From the NCBI GenBank assembly GCA_034766995.1, contig CM068321.1:15109026-15173025 (forward strand): a stretch of DNA of 64,000 bases. The letters are read 5' to 3'. Of this stretch, positions 11,500-24,834 are shown in pieces (within the stretch, counting starts at the first letter, position 1; every line of letters begins with the position of its first letter). The DNA comes from Acanthacorydalis orientalis. Lineage: Eukaryota; Arthropoda; Insecta; Megaloptera; Corydalidae. The notes beneath the pieces were generated by a model that was not told where the DNA came from, did not search any database, and worked only from the letters and a program-made list of their open reading frames with translations. The translations under genes and the position numbers were made by a program.

Positions 11500-14400
11500 G
11501 TTGAGGATTACTGGAGTATTAATAATAATTTCTTGTAGTTTTGAATTTGTCCATAGTAATATAGTTAAAACAAAATTCTTCGAACAAATTTAAATTGATG
11601 GTTTCTGTCGTCTTAATTTTATTATTTTTATTGCTTTATATATATATATATATTATGTTAAAAATAATATTTAATCAATTTATATCTTATTTAATTAACA
11701 TCATCATAGATTTATTTTGTGATTTTGTTTGATTTCCATATATAAATAATATTTGTGTTTAATTTTTTAGAAAGAGGGTAAACAATGTAAATATTTTAGT
11801 TTTTGTTATATATCGACTTTTTTTTGATTTACAAATCCATGGATAATTATGACATTTTTTGTGAAATTTTCATAATTTAATGATATTCCAAGTATTTGAT
11901 TGAAAAATATCTTGAAGCAAATAGTTTATATTATAAATGTAGTTCAGATTGAAATACTGACTAATAGGAAAAAATAATTATTTGAGAAAAACTATACGAT
12001 TTTCATACAAAGTGAATACTTTTAAAAAAATATTTTAATTTTCTGTGAAAAAATTATTAATTGATTTTCGATCCTAAATGACATAAATTTATCTTGTTAA
12101 TAACGTATTCTTAAAGTTACTATTCTTTTAAAAATATAAAGTACTGAAATGTCAAATAATATTTGTCCATGTTAATTACGATGAATAAGTTGTTAAGAAG
12201 CGAATTAAAAAGAAATTTTTTGGCCAGATTTTGTAAATTTATTAATAGATAATATATGCCTTTTAATATTCGATAAATTAAATAATTGAATTTATTTAAG
12301 ATATACGTTAATTTTAAAATATTAGTTAAGTACTTTAATGTTATTATGAACTACATATTCATATATATATATATATATATGCGTAAGTTTAAATATTTAT
12401 GCGTGATGTGTATGTTTGTACAAGAATGAAAATATTTCCTTTAAGTTAAAAGCAAAATATAGACAATATATAAGCGATTACTTGAAAAAACTTTCTAAAC
12501 TTGTAAAGAAACTCAATAAACTGCAAAAAGCGAATTGTTTCTCCCCAGTGCAGAAAAATAAACCTGATACTGAAGAGCTTACGTAACTTGTGCGGTATTT
12601 TTCATATATTTTTGAACAGAAAGTATCTAATGAAGTTGTATGCAAACTCGGAAATATTAAAAAATGTTCAATAATAAGGAATTAAGTCAGTGTTCTTTTT
12701 TTTGTTCGTACATTTTTTAAAGGATGAATATTTTATTTTAATATTGAAATATCATTGTTTGAATAAATATATTAGATACTTAATAGAAAAACTTATGAAT
12801 ATATAAAATAATATTAATTTAATATAAGAGAAATTTAAATTAAATCGAATTGAATACCACAACTGGTGTTGAAACTATTTTCATAATTAAGTATTTACAT
12901 AATTAACTTTTACAAATTGGAAATAATAAATATAACATAGAATGAATTTTACAGATCATGAATTTTTTACAATTTTTTTATAAAAAATATTTTTTTCAAA
13001 ATTTAATGATTTATCTATTAAAAAATAGAAGCTAGTTTAAATATAACAAAAGATATTTTAAATAAAATATATATTTTTTTCATTTAAATGTTCGAAAATA
13101 TAGAAACAGGTTTTAATTTTTATAACAATCTCATTTTACTTCCAAATATTTTTACATCTGTTCATTAAATTTTACAAGATGACATTTAAATATACATCTC
13201 ATTTAGTTTTGAAATACATATGAAGTATCTCTCTTATTTTATTATTTCCAGTTATTTATATTAAAGCAGATGTGTTTAAAGTAAATCGAATTTAACATTA
13301 ATGCCCCATTTTAAACAATAAGGCAGATATATTATTTATATTTAAAATTGTTAAAAAAGAACACTAATATTTTAAAAACATTAATTAAACAATTTCTGTT
13401 TTTTGTCTAATTTTAATTCATTTTTTAAATTTATTATATGTATTTTACTTTTCTAAAATTCACAATTAAATAACTATTACACGAATGTTTTTAGCTCTTT
13501 AAATAGCTTAATACTCTAGAGACTCCTTCAAATAACCTGATATCTGATTAAGTATTAATATATCTAAAGATGGATAAAGAGACAAAACCGATCATAGTGT
13601 ATTAAATATTAATAATTTAATGCTGAATTTTAGAGAAAATAATACAATAAGTATAGATTATAAAAAAAAATGTATTTTTAAATATTATGTTTTTCATTTT
13701 GAAACAGAAGCTAGTAGTTCCATTTTATAATTTTGAGTTATTTATTCATTTTTTAATATTGCTGCGACAATTATTGATTTTAAAATCAGTAATATGTAAT
13801 TAATGATTATATAATGCAATTATATAATATACATGAAATATGCATTCATGTACTGCATATAGCACAGTGGTAATTATTACATTTCTAAACAGTGATGCAA
13901 CAGCATTAGTATACAGTCTTGTTATTAGTATGCGATTCTAATTAAATTGTCTACTGCCATTCGCCTCACCTGCACAGATAGCCAGTGACATAGTGTTTGT
14001 TGTAGTTGATTTTGATGCCATTGACGCTATTTAAACTGTTACACATCAGAATTGTACGTTTACTTTCCAGTCGTATGAGTTTCAAAGTTAGCATTGTGAT
14101 GAGTTTCAAACTACTTCAAACTACTTCAGAAGATATTTTTATTTCATATGTTTTTTGAACTGTTTCAATCATGCTTTATCTTCTGACAGCTGAAATGAAA
14201 TATTTTTATAATTTTTATTCACAAAACGTAAGCAGTCTTGTTGTGTTTTTTGATTATATTCCTATTCATTTATTTATATATAATTGCATATGTAATATAT
14301 ATAATCTCTCTCTACCTTCTTCTCTCTCTCTCAGTAATCATATTTGAAAAAGTTACAATTATTTATAAAAAACATAAAATTTTCTACTAAATGTTTTCTT

Positions 14401-14770
14401 TCTAAAAAATAAACATCACTTTTGCAATTCTTTAAATACAAAATATTATAAAATCTAAATTGTAAATAGCATTAATTTAATAAAAATTAATTTGTTCGAT
14501 TCAGTTTTTGAGATTTATGAATATTTGAAAGAAGGAAAAGAGGAATTGGGAATATGTATACAAATTTCGAATAAATATTTCAGAATAAATTTTGATATAA
14601 CGAATAAAGTGCACTATTTAATGTATATTAACTCGTATAATTATGAATAAATAACTTATTTAAAGTTATAGGATATTCCTTTTTAAATTAATACAAAAAT
14701 AATATACATTTATCTCAAAAACTTCTTAAAATTGTTACGGAATTTATTATTTTAATAAAAAATAGTTGTC
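11500..14770. other. AT-rich gene-free stretch
   Basis: Holds a 20-bp (AT)n at 12361-12380. A more complex patch at about 13860-14140 contains a small tandem duplication (ACTACTTCAA repeated near 14110). No gene recognised. Confidence 0.65.
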
Positions 14771-14777
14771 TTTAATC

Positions 14778-14816
14778 AATAGCTATAATCAAAGTTGTGT
14801 TTTGATTATAGTTATT
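14778..14816. repeat. Inverted repeat, 16-bp arms, 7-nt loop
   Basis: Left arm 14778-14793 and right arm 14801-14816 match at 15 of 16 positions around the loop GTTGTGT; the inner 11 bp (CTATAATCAAA) are perfect. It would form a stable hairpin in RNA from either strand, the single mismatch being G:U-compatible in the + transcript. Function unknown. Confidence 0.7.
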
Positions 14817-14894
14817 TGTAAAAATAATTCATTTAAATATTTTTTTATAAAAAATAAAAAAACCCATTTCTTTTATCAATACAGGTATAATTAT

Positions 14895-14903
14895 TAATCT
14901 CTT

Positions 14904-14935
<32 letters not shown>

Positions 14936-15010
14936 CTCTAAGGGGCTTCGCCTCCTGCTTGCTGCACTCACCAAAACCCGAGGTCATTGTGTTCGCTTAC
15001 TTGTCAATTA
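14895..15010. repeat. (CT)n(AT)n followed by a G+C-rich unique segment
   Basis: A (CT)n run to about 14920 passes into (AT)n to 14934. About 75 bp of unusually G+C-rich DNA then begins AAGGGGCTTCGCCTCC and runs to near 15010. The abrupt change suggests the edge of an inserted repeat, but I find no inverted ends and no coding frame. Confidence 0.45.
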
Positions 15011-15084
15011 CAAGCATGCACATGTAACTGAATGAAACAATAAACATATCAATTAAATAAAAAAATAAGTTGACGTTATGGATT

Positions 15085-15109
15085 TATATATATATATATA
15101 TATATATAT
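15085..15109. repeat. (TA)n microsatellite, 25 bp
   Basis: Perfect run. Confidence 0.88.
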
Positions 15110-15197
15110 TAGTATGTCTATATAAACATTCTCGCAGATAGATTATTTTTTGCAACCTAGTGTTTCATAAAGGTTTTTGTGGATAATTTTGATTTTG

Positions 15198-15230
<33 letters not shown>

Positions 15231-15244
15231 AAAGAGAGAGAGAG
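15198..15244. repeat. (AT)n(GT)n(AG)n compound microsatellite
   Basis: Three dinucleotide runs in succession: (AT)n 15198-15218, (GT)n to 15230, (AG)n 15233-15244. A 63-codon frame across it is a by-product. Confidence 0.9.
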
Positions 15245-15379
15245 TATGGAACATTACATAAAAAATGATCAATATGTTTTAATAAATGTTTTGAATGCGT
15301 TTGTCTTACACTATTCTCTTAATCGCAAATTATACTTTAATATAAATCTCAAAATGTCATTTAAATAATCTTATACATA

Positions 15380-16100
15380 CATACTTTTAATACAAATGAG
15401 CTTCGTTAAGAAAAATAATTAATAGAAAATTGATTTAAGCTAATAAATAGCACAAATCATTATCTATTAAATTATTGTTTATAAAAATATTCATGTGTTT
15501 AAAAATAACATAACAAGTAAAAATGTTAATGACCATAATTAACGATATATACTGAAATAAATCTGTATGCTTATTCTTTTATTTCGTAATTAATATTTTT
15601 AAATAGGTCATTAGTACGAAAATGACAGTTTTATGTGAAAACAAAAATAACAAATGGAAAAAGACAATTATGTTAAATAAGCTTTTTTAAAAAAATGTGT
15701 TATAAATAAGAATCATAAATTAAATTAAATCATTTTTATAGAGTAATATATTTTGCGTTTAAAAGTACAGCCAGATATTTTTCTTACAATAAATTTTTAT
15801 AATAATCATCAATTATAATGACATAAATACTTTTTCTGTGTAAATAGCTAATAATTGGATGATATTTAATTTTATTTATAAGTACATTTACTTTTTTAAA
15901 AGTATTAATTAATTTAGAAAGTAATAAATTAATTTATTTAAAAATAATTTCTGTTATTTACTAATATATTTGAATGTATAGTTTTTACAGTTATATCGAT
16001 TCAATGTTATTTGTGTAATATTAGTTGAAATATTTATAGGAGGTTTGTTCCTGTAATTAATTGTAATCAGTTATAATATAATACATATATACATACACAC
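15380..16100. other. AT-rich stretch, nothing recognised
   Basis: No repeat, hairpin or frame stood out. Confidence 0.6.
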
Positions 16101-16119
16101 ACACATATGTAACATAGTA

Positions 16120-16620
16120 ATCATCGTTCAATTTTAAAGCATGTTCTCTTAAAATGTGTGTCAAATATCCACTTTAATTCTATATCAAGAATATGAAACG
16201 TATTTGATAACAAAAACGTCAATACGATGAACAGAAACAAGAGTTCATATTTAGAGGACGGACATACGTTCAGAAATTCATGAGTGTCATAGCCGCGTAG
16301 TGCTTTCGCGAACAATTGTAGTGTTTTTGCATTTAATCCGTAATAAATAAAACTGAAATGAATGTCAAATAGAGACGAATATATAAATGGTGAGGATAGT
16401 CGTGTGTGCTCGTTTCGTATACATTTTTGTTAATGTTATACGATGGGATAAAACAGGAAACAATTGCGATGAATTATTTAACCAGTTTATTCGGCAGACA
16501 ATGGATGTGAATAATGATTTTACGGGTCTTCTGTTCAAAACGTTCCATGGAAAATTAGCTAGATGAAATAGGAGATTATGTGGATTCTACGAATGAATGT
16601 AAGTCACTTAAATGGACTTA
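16120..16620. other. G+C-richer island, no gene recognised
   Basis: About 500 bp of complex, CpG-containing sequence ending next to a compound microsatellite. Frames are short; the 64-codon minus frame at 16121-16315 has no family features. Candidate conserved non-coding DNA. Confidence 0.35.
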
Positions 16621-16634
16621 CTGTGCATAATTAA

Positions 16635-16635
16635 G

Positions 16636-16705
<70 letters not shown>
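16635..16705. repeat. (AC)n(AT)n compound microsatellite, 71 bp
   Basis: (AC)n to about 16653 followed by 52 bp of perfect (AT)n. It accounts for the Thr-His and Ile-Tyr repeats in the frame at 16612-16839. Confidence 0.93.
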
Positions 16706-16708
<3 letters not shown>

Positions 16709-16859
16709 CACATCTACCCGTATCCACTATCATTAAAAAATATTTGATCAGGCTAAAGCTCGGGTGCTTTGAATTTGTTAAAGGTTGGATTTTAACCTTT
16801 TCTGTACGATTTATATTCCAGTTATATACTCGTGTGTAAGCTAGTTCCTGAGTTTTAAA

Positions 16860-18350
16860 AATTTTATTTCATTTTTCTTCAAAACCGTTAAACACATGCG
16901 TTTACATGTACTGCAATTGTTTATCTTTTATAACACAGTAACTTCTAAAATTTTTAGATTTATTTGTTCTACTTTTCCAATGATTACACATAGCCATATA
17001 GTGCGTCAAATATTAATTATATAGACTCTTAATTTTTTAATCAATGACTAATTTCAAATAATAATTTTATATTCTATTATGCTGTAGAATAATTATTCAT
17101 TGAGAACTGGGGGCGAGTATGTAATTTATATTTTGTTGAAAAAACGAATTATACTAAACGAATTCAAATATTAGTACGTTTCGTCTAAAATTCATATTTC
17201 AGATTGAATAATTCAAGGACAAAGTTGAAAAAAGTACAAATTCGAAATTTTAATTAATTCTCTAAATCGATTCCACGATTAAATTATTATCATATTAGTC
17301 GTTATTATGATAATAATTTAATTAAATAATTAGTTTTTTATGAAGCACACTAAAAAGTAAATTGAAAAATTATAAAAAAACTAATAGGTTTATGTTCAGT
17401 CTTGCAAACATACTCTCATAATTTAACTATAATACTTTCTATGATTTACAAGCAGCAAACTAGAACACTTAAAGATTAATAAAATATAATATTATTTGTT
17501 CTTACATTAACTTTATTTAATAATATAGTATATTTGTGCATTATTTAAATTTTATTCATCATTAATATTTAAGAGAAAAAAGCTAATTAATAATAAAAAT
17601 GTAACGTTTCCAACACAGAAAAAAGTAAAATATTTAAAAACCTTCTATTAAAATCATATATTTTTTGAAAAAAAGTAAATATGTACTGTTTCGATATCAT
17701 TTGGACAGTTATAGACTAATCTAGTATTTATAAATGAATTAAATTTTATGAGTTTATAAATATATTATCTAATATTTTTTACTATTTTTTCTCTCAAGTT
17801 TTCTATTTTTTACTATTTAAAACTATTTGATCAAATCAACAAAAATTAATTTACCAATCAAGTAGTTTTTAATGCTTTAGAATCGATTTTGTTGTTGTTC
17901 ATCATATATTAAATTTATTGACAGTTTTATCAACTAGTTTTATGTATTTTTCAATAGTCAGTTGTTCAATTATGTGGTTTAATTTGAGTTTTAATGGAGA
18001 AATTATTTGTATAGAAAATGTATTGAAATATTTTCACATGTAGGAATATTTAACTTGTATTCAAAATAATTTCAATTTTATGTTTTTATTTTCTCTCTCT
18101 AATTAGCTACAATAATATTCAGAAAGAATATATTTTTTGACATTTAAACTTTTATATTTTAATTTTAAAAAATAATAAGACTAAATTTCCGTTCATGGTA
18201 ATTATAAAACTACATGATTCAATTCTAAGTAAATATTTTATAATAAGTACTATAAAAGGCCGAATAAATAAGAACAGATAAGTAAGCCTTCGAAAGAGAA
18301 TAGGTTTCCTTATATTGTTGCAGAAAAACAAACAAACACACTGACAAGAA
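16860..18350. other. AT-rich gene-free stretch
   Basis: Contains the hairpin at 17278-17322 and a short direct repeat (TATTTTTTACTATTT) in the 17775-17820 region. No gene recognised. Confidence 0.6.
17278..17322. repeat. Perfect inverted repeat, 17-bp arms
   Basis: Arms 17278-17294 (ATTAAATTATTATCATA) and 17306-17322 are exact reverse complements around an 11-nt loop. The arms are irregular rather than simple (TA)n, which makes chance pairing less likely even in AT-rich DNA. No coding context. Confidence 0.75.
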
Positions 18351-18359
18351 TAATAAAAG

Positions 18360-18500
18360 AAGCTCATAAATTCTCATCGGAGGCACCGCGAAATCCGTGC
18401 AACTTTACCACTGCGCTGGGGCGTATTCCCGTAACACAAGAGCTGTCAATCTTACAGTGGTATGCAATGAGCGTACAAAACCTGGCAGATTTACTAAAGC
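18360..18500. other. Short G+C-richer island
   Basis: About 140 bp near 50 percent G+C (for example CGGAGGCACCGCGAAATCCG) within very AT-rich flanks. Too short and stop-rich to call an exon without homology. Confidence 0.4.
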
Positions 18501-18832
18501 TGAATGAGAATTACTAACGAATCAATAACAACGAAGTAGATTCGAAACAAAGAAAAAAAGAAATGTAAAAGTTTGCTTATTATATTGGATTTTTTCTATA
18601 AATAGTAATATTATTAAAATTGCACGATATAAACATCTTTTGAAATCGTCGATTTTCTTTTGAAAACGATTTCCTGTTGCTAAAAATAAGCTTATAAAAA
18701 TTATACTCTTCATAAATTATATTCTATCGTTTTATATGAAATGTTAATCTTATCAATTCAAGAATTTAAAGACGATAGTCTAGGAATAGGTCAATAGCAA
18801 AAAAATACACTGAAGTAAATTCGCTTTATGAA

Positions 18833-18835
<3 letters not shown>

Positions 18836-18873
<38 letters not shown>
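18836..18873. repeat. (AT)n microsatellite, 38 bp
   Basis: Perfect run that decays downstream into TTATATTATATTTAATATT. Confidence 0.92.
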
Positions 18874-18878
<5 letters not shown>

Positions 18879-19578
18879 TATATTTAATATTATATATTAT
18901 TTTAAAAAATTGTTCGAGTTTGTTTAGATAGACAAAAGTTACCAGTTTTTTATATAACACCTGAATTGATTATTTAGTAAGTTTATATTAAATATTTTGG
19001 TGGATTTTTATGAGTACAAGTTAAATATTTAAGACATTTTTGTGAATTATTTCATTACTTTTTTAAAAAAAAGTGAAAGTGATAAAAATTATGTTAAAAA
19101 ACACATCGTTTAAAAGTTTGTTTAAAATTTTTTTCTTATTTTATTTCAATCTAGTATCTTAAATAGGTTGAGTTATGAGCTCCAATGCAAATTATGTCAG
19201 CAACCCTTAGTACGTATTACTCAAAACATTTTCTTATATAACTTTTTTTATTCTTATTTCTCCATATTGCCAAAAAGGATATCGAGGAGTTATAATTGTG
19301 AAAAAGAAGAATTACAAGATTTTTATTTCATTTAAACGTTTTTAATGCTATACATTTCGACTTAACAACAAAAAAATATATTATTAAATAACTGTTGATG
19401 ATTGAATGTATAGAAAAAGAAAATAAAAGCTAGTTCACACAAAAATTAAAAAAATATGTTAGGTAATTTTATGAAATGTGAAATAAGTCAATAGTGAAAT
19501 CTTTTTATAAAATAGTAATTTGCATAAATTGTTTTTAATTTTCGAAGTCAGTGAGATGAAATATTACGAACGTAATGG

Positions 19579-19579
<1 letters not shown>

Positions 19580-19609
<30 letters not shown>
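19580..19609. repeat. (TA)n microsatellite, 30 bp
   Basis: Perfect run. Confidence 0.9.
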
Positions 19610-19611
<2 letters not shown>

Positions 19612-19654
19612 AATATAAAAAAGTGAAGAGTTATTGGCAATAAAAAAAATTCAC

Positions 19655-20020
19655 TGAGTAGTGATATATTAGGGCTCAGTTTTATCCAGTCTCATCTCAT
19701 CCCTATTGGTAAATGTCACATGAACGAAACGGATATGGCGAGAATTATTAATTGCGAATGGGAGTCCCCGGTTTGTGCGGACGTTATTTGTGATTAATAT
19801 TAGCCTAATAGATGTCACCACATAGGTGATACAGGTCCAGTGGATGTTAGAGTAATATCATTACTAGCTCACGGGAATAACAGGCAATAGTAAATGCCAA
19901 CGGTATTTCGTATAAATGCGTTTTTCATTCGAGTTCCACCTGTGTGTTTAACGATAATTATGTAAAAAAATCACGCCGAACGAAATTATATAAATGCGTG
20001 TGCGTGTATATGGTTTTTTT
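19655..20020. other. G+C-richer island, no gene recognised
   Basis: About 350 bp of complex sequence with many CpGs, bounded by AT-rich DNA. No open frame long enough to support an exon, no transposon ends and no tRNA fold seen. A good candidate for cross-species conservation testing. Confidence 0.4.
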
Positions 20021-22850
20021 TCGTTGGTTTTAGACCGAAATGTAATTATGCAAGTCGAGTTCATAAAGATATGTCCATTATTATGCTATACATGCACATT
20101 ATTATGAACACATTACGTGTATTTGAAATGTAAACATTCAAAATTAAAAATATGATGAAATTATCAAATTCGATGTTGTTTGTTTTTGATATGCGGGAAA
20201 AATGTGTTTATGACTGGTTTATAAATAGGATGTTTGGGATTTCGACGATTAGTTCTCTATAATTACTTTCCGAAAAAATGGCACTGAACGAGAGTGGATT
20301 TTTATTGAAATTATTATTGCTTGTTTTGAATACGTTAATTTGAAACTGAATAGGGAAAATAACTACAGCTTTTTTATCGAATAAAATTTGAATAAAAATT
20401 TGATTTTTTTATTTGAAACAAATTTTATGAACGATTATTTCAATATGTACTCAGTAACCATGAATATATTCTACATAATTTATTTCTTATTAATGATAAA
20501 TCGTTTAGAATAACTTTTTGCTTGAATATTAAAGTCTTTCATTTAATTGTTTTTTACGTTCATTAATATGTTCAGTTATTATTTTATCACATTGAGCGCC
20601 TAGTTACTTCTTAATGAAAGTAAATTATTTTGAAAGAACACATTTGTTATAGTTATGTTGGTTGGTTATTGGGGTCTTAGGACGCTTCGATAGCTAAGGA
20701 CATTGGCACTCGAATTATAGTTAGAATTCGGAGAAAAATATTGTACCATATTAATATTTTCATATAATTTATTTTTTAAAAAATATACAAGTAATAAAGA
20801 AACCACTATAAAAAAATTCCTTTAGAATTTAAACCTGTTCTTAAATATTTTCTTAAAGTAATATAACTATTAATTATAGCAACAAATTTTGTTACCTCTA
20901 TTTCTTTTTTTATTATAATTCTTACTATATTTACCTATCTTACTCTATTTAAAAATGGAAATAGTTTGTTTATTAATTTGTGTTATATTTCTTTATTTCT
21001 GATGTAAAAGGCAATTTTGATCATTTTTTAATTATGTAATACTCTATTTTTTCTAAAAGTTATCTTTTTAGTAGAATTAAAAAAAATCATCCAAATATGG
21101 AAAGAAAATATATTTTTTAATAAAATATCAAGATTATGTATTTTATTCATTTTGTGTCCCTGAATTTGTATAAATATTCAGTATTAAATTATTTGATTTT
21201 TTCAAAAAATAAAATGTTCTCTAATTATTATAAAAAGTATCTTTTCTCATTGATCTGATATTTGCGTAGTACTATTTTCAAAGAAAATTGTAGGTTAATC
21301 AAATATTACTTATAATATCTTTAAATTTTGCTGTGGGAATTGAAATTATTTTCATTGAACAGATTTTCCTAGAAATATTTTCTTCGGAGAATCAATTAAA
21401 TGAAAAACCCTTGATGTTGCGTAATTTGTTATAAGTACGATTTACATAGAAATTTGCATTGAAGTTCGTTCAGTATTGACATTGATATAGTCTAAAACTG
21501 AATAAGTATATTGTCTGGAAGGGGCGTACATTCTTTGAATGGTTAATTTTATTGCCTTAACATCACTGTATTATTTTATTTCTTGTTTTATTTAGCTTTT
21601 ATAAATGATAAAATATGTAAAATTTTGTTAAAAAATAAATATTACACATTTATAACGTAAAAATCATCTACGAAATAAATATTTTCAGTTACTTTCATTA
21701 CTCTTTACTTTCGTTACTTCAGTTACTCTTTGTAAAAAAATATTTCTTTACAACAGAAAATATTCTCCTATTTTTAAGTCAACAATATTTCAACATTGTA
21801 TTGACTGTACGAATTTATAGATTAAATCATTGTTAATGACATAGTATGTCTCATTCTTTTTAAAATTATCTACTTGAAAGATAAAAAACTACAATAAATT
21901 AAAAAAATGGAAATAGGATGAGAAATATCTTACAAAAGTGGACTTTTTTCTAACCAAATAATTCCTTAAAATAATAAGTGTTTATAAATCTTTTATTGAC
22001 TCTCTAATATTTTTGCCATTGATACGTTGTTCAGATTGTCTTCATTCTTTTGGATTATCTGAGTATATTCTACTGCTAGTTTCAGCACGTGTGAAGAACA
22101 CCTTGAAGTATTTATCATAGATTCTTACTGAAAATAGTACATGACTTATCTTCCTGAAAATAAGACACAAGCTATAACTAATAGTGGATAACAGACAATA
22201 AAAAAATCCAAAAAGACACAGATCATCAGGACAAAATGTTATATAGCACTAAACAGATGAAATATTTTGCATAATTAGGAGTTTTAAAAATAAATATCTT
22301 TTAAACTAATTAAGAATTACTGAAAACATTATGATATGTCTAATATTTCAGTACAATAAACACCTTATAGTAAAAAGAACAGAAAACCTGTTAATATATT
22401 TTATCTAATAATGTATAAAATAAAGTTAAAAAATTCATAAATATTTGATGTTATCTTAATCATAAATTTATTTAGTATAATAGTTAAAATTTTTAATGTT
22501 TTATGATATATTGTCGAAACTTTAAAATCCTCTTATCACATTAAACGGTTTTGTCTGTTTTTAACAAAAGTATTTATTTGCAAATATGTATATTACTAAT
22601 TTTTTTTATATTCTTAATGTTTTTAAGAAAGGTTAGTTACAAATTTAAATCATTTAAAATTTTTATTAATTTATATATATATATATATATATATAAATTT
22701 ATATATTTTGTATTCTGATGATTAAGAATATTTGTATGTTCAAAACATAGTATTGGCCAAAGTATGAAATTGTGAAAAACAGCTATAAATTAAATATATT
22801 ATTAAGTTTTCCAATTACTTCTACTTACTAATACATCCAACTATAAAATA
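20021..22850. other. AT-rich gene-free stretch
   Basis: One 24-bp (TA)n at 22672-22695. A small complex patch lies at 20640-20760. No gene recognised. Confidence 0.6.
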
Positions 22851-22859
22851 AATCATGAA

Positions 22860-23350
22860 ATTTAATTAGAAACTACACGCGGGAACATTAAGAAAACGCA
22901 TTGCTAGCTAGAATACTTTTAATTCATTTATTCCTTCGTTACAACTCGTATCGTAACTGAAAGTCATAAAAGAGATGTGGTGGAATTATTGATTAACTAA
23001 CGATGTGAGTGGAGATTTTTTTGTGGTTTGATGACTGATAAAATGAAGTTAAAATCTTCCGTAATGTTTTCTCAGAGATTCGGCACAGTCGTAAAAAGAA
23101 TTAAATTTCGTACCTATCGTACCTCTCGCAAAAAATCATAAAACATTTTCGTTCGTATTTATCTACAACTGTAAAATCAAATTAAATAGATTTACCTAAC
23201 TTTCATGGATCGAACGTGAATATAACTTTATCCAATTATATATATAGAGAGAGAGAGAGGGATAGAGCGAAAGAGAGAGATGTGTGTGTATATATCTTGA
23301 ATATCCCCGCTATTTTTTTCGATAACAGTTAAAGATGCGCGGAAAGAACT
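22860..23350. other. Moderately G+C-richer island with (GA)n run
   Basis: Complex sequence with a (GA)n-like purine run at about 23246-23280 leading into GTGTGTGTATATAT. No coding frame. Confidence 0.35.
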
Positions 23351-24114
23351 TATTAATACATTTGAAGAGGACAAAGAAAAATCAATTTGACTTGTCTTAT
23401 TGTCTATTGTCTTGACTGTAACAATGTGTGTATTACATATATTATAGACTTAAATTTTTTTCTTTGAATTTTGTGTTTTAATTTAAATTCATTACCGTAA
23501 ATATGTCAGTATGAATGTACAATATCAAATAGAAATAAAAAAATAAGATTTGACAATTACAAAATTTTATGAAAAAAGAGAATAATACAAAACTATAAAT
23601 AAAACATTCTCCAAAGTGTATGTAAACAAAACAATGCATTAAAAAACTATCATTTCAACCATAAACCAATCATTTAACATTGTTAATATGTATGTATGTA
23701 TATATATATATATATTCACAATTAAATGATTACTTATGTTTTTAATAATTATCTCTTTATATTTAAATCTAAATAAAAATATTTATATTTTTTGTCTTAA
23801 TTTAACCGTAATTAATTCTTTCCTTTTCGTAATTTAATCTTTAATTTAAAATTTAAGTTTTAAAGAAATGATAAATTTTTTTTTCATAAGCTTGTAGATA
23901 ATTAAAATTGATTGTGTTAAATTTGATTAATCTCTAATATCTATCTGAATATGGCATACGTGCCAAAACATATAATTGAGAACAGGTACTCAGTTTACCC
24001 TAAAAACGAAGATTATAAAGATAAGGCAATTTATTTTACGATGTTCTTTGTAATGCTAATATTTAAGTGCCCTAATTTAATGAACATTATATTAAGAAAT
24101 ATTTATATTAATGA

Positions 24115-24259
24115 AATTTTATTTACAATTTCTTTTGGAGATGTATCTTAATATAATGTTCTTAATATAATATATATATATATATATTTCAAAATATATT
24201 TCAAATGTTTGATTTAGTTTAAAAGTTAACTAAAATTAAAGTTCTCTAATTTGTTTTAA
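24115..24259. repeat. Dispersed repeat, reference copy
   Basis: Two parts recur elsewhere. 24115-24140 matches 30055-30080 (26 bp, 2 mismatches). 24191-24259 matches 27186-27254 in the same orientation (69 bp, about 5 mismatches by eye). The parts are separated here by a short (TA)n near 24170-24187. This points to an unnamed low-copy repeat or ancient segmental duplication. Confidence 0.6.
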
Positions 24260-24528
24260 GTGTTTGGAAACTGTATTAAAAATAAGTTTTTATAAGTTAA
24301 AATTACGGTTCTTTATAAATAAAACTATTATATTGGTGGGAAAATAATTGCGGCTTTTGTTTTTTGAATTCCAATTATAATTTTTTTCAATGAAATTGTC
24401 ATTTTATCGTAATCAAGTTAATATTATTTTGAAGTGCATTTTTCCATCTGTATTTAATAATATTGATTTTGGTTTTTTTGTTAATTTTGCTTCAAATTAA
24501 ACTACTGAACTAAAAATAGAAAAAACAA

Positions 24529-24834
24529 ATGAGATCAATTTTTTGTATGAGTTCTAAACGGGTGGTAAAGCAGCAGAAACTGCTCGTAAACAAAACGAGG
24601 TTTTTGGTGTAGGTATTGCTAAGAAACGAACTATGTAATTGTGATTCCAAAAATTTTGTATTGGAGATGAGAGCTTACAAGATGAAGAACATTATGGCGT
24701 CATTATTCAGTTCATAGCAACAAAGTGAACACGTTAAATGAATCAGAATCACGTACAATTCGAGAACTTACACAAAAGTTAGGCGTTAATCATCCAACAG
24801 TTCTGGACCACTTAAAACTACTTAAATTAAAAAA
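24529..24834 (+). pseudogene. Mariner transposase, N-terminal fragment, frameshifted
   Basis: The frame reading GGKAAETARKQNEVFGVG, then LWFQKFCIGDESLQDEEHYG, then LGVNHPTVLDHLK matches the paired helix-turn-helix DNA-binding half of cecropia-type mariner transposases. The first ATG (24529) is about 200 bp inside the left terminal repeat, the normal spacing, but its frame differs from the conserved one, so a frameshift lies near 24555. In-frame stops interrupt the conserved frame, for example after KKRTM and after FIATK. The catalytic D,D,D domain is absent. It cannot make an active transposase. Most family members run to about 345 residues; only about 100 are represented here. Confidence 0.88.
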
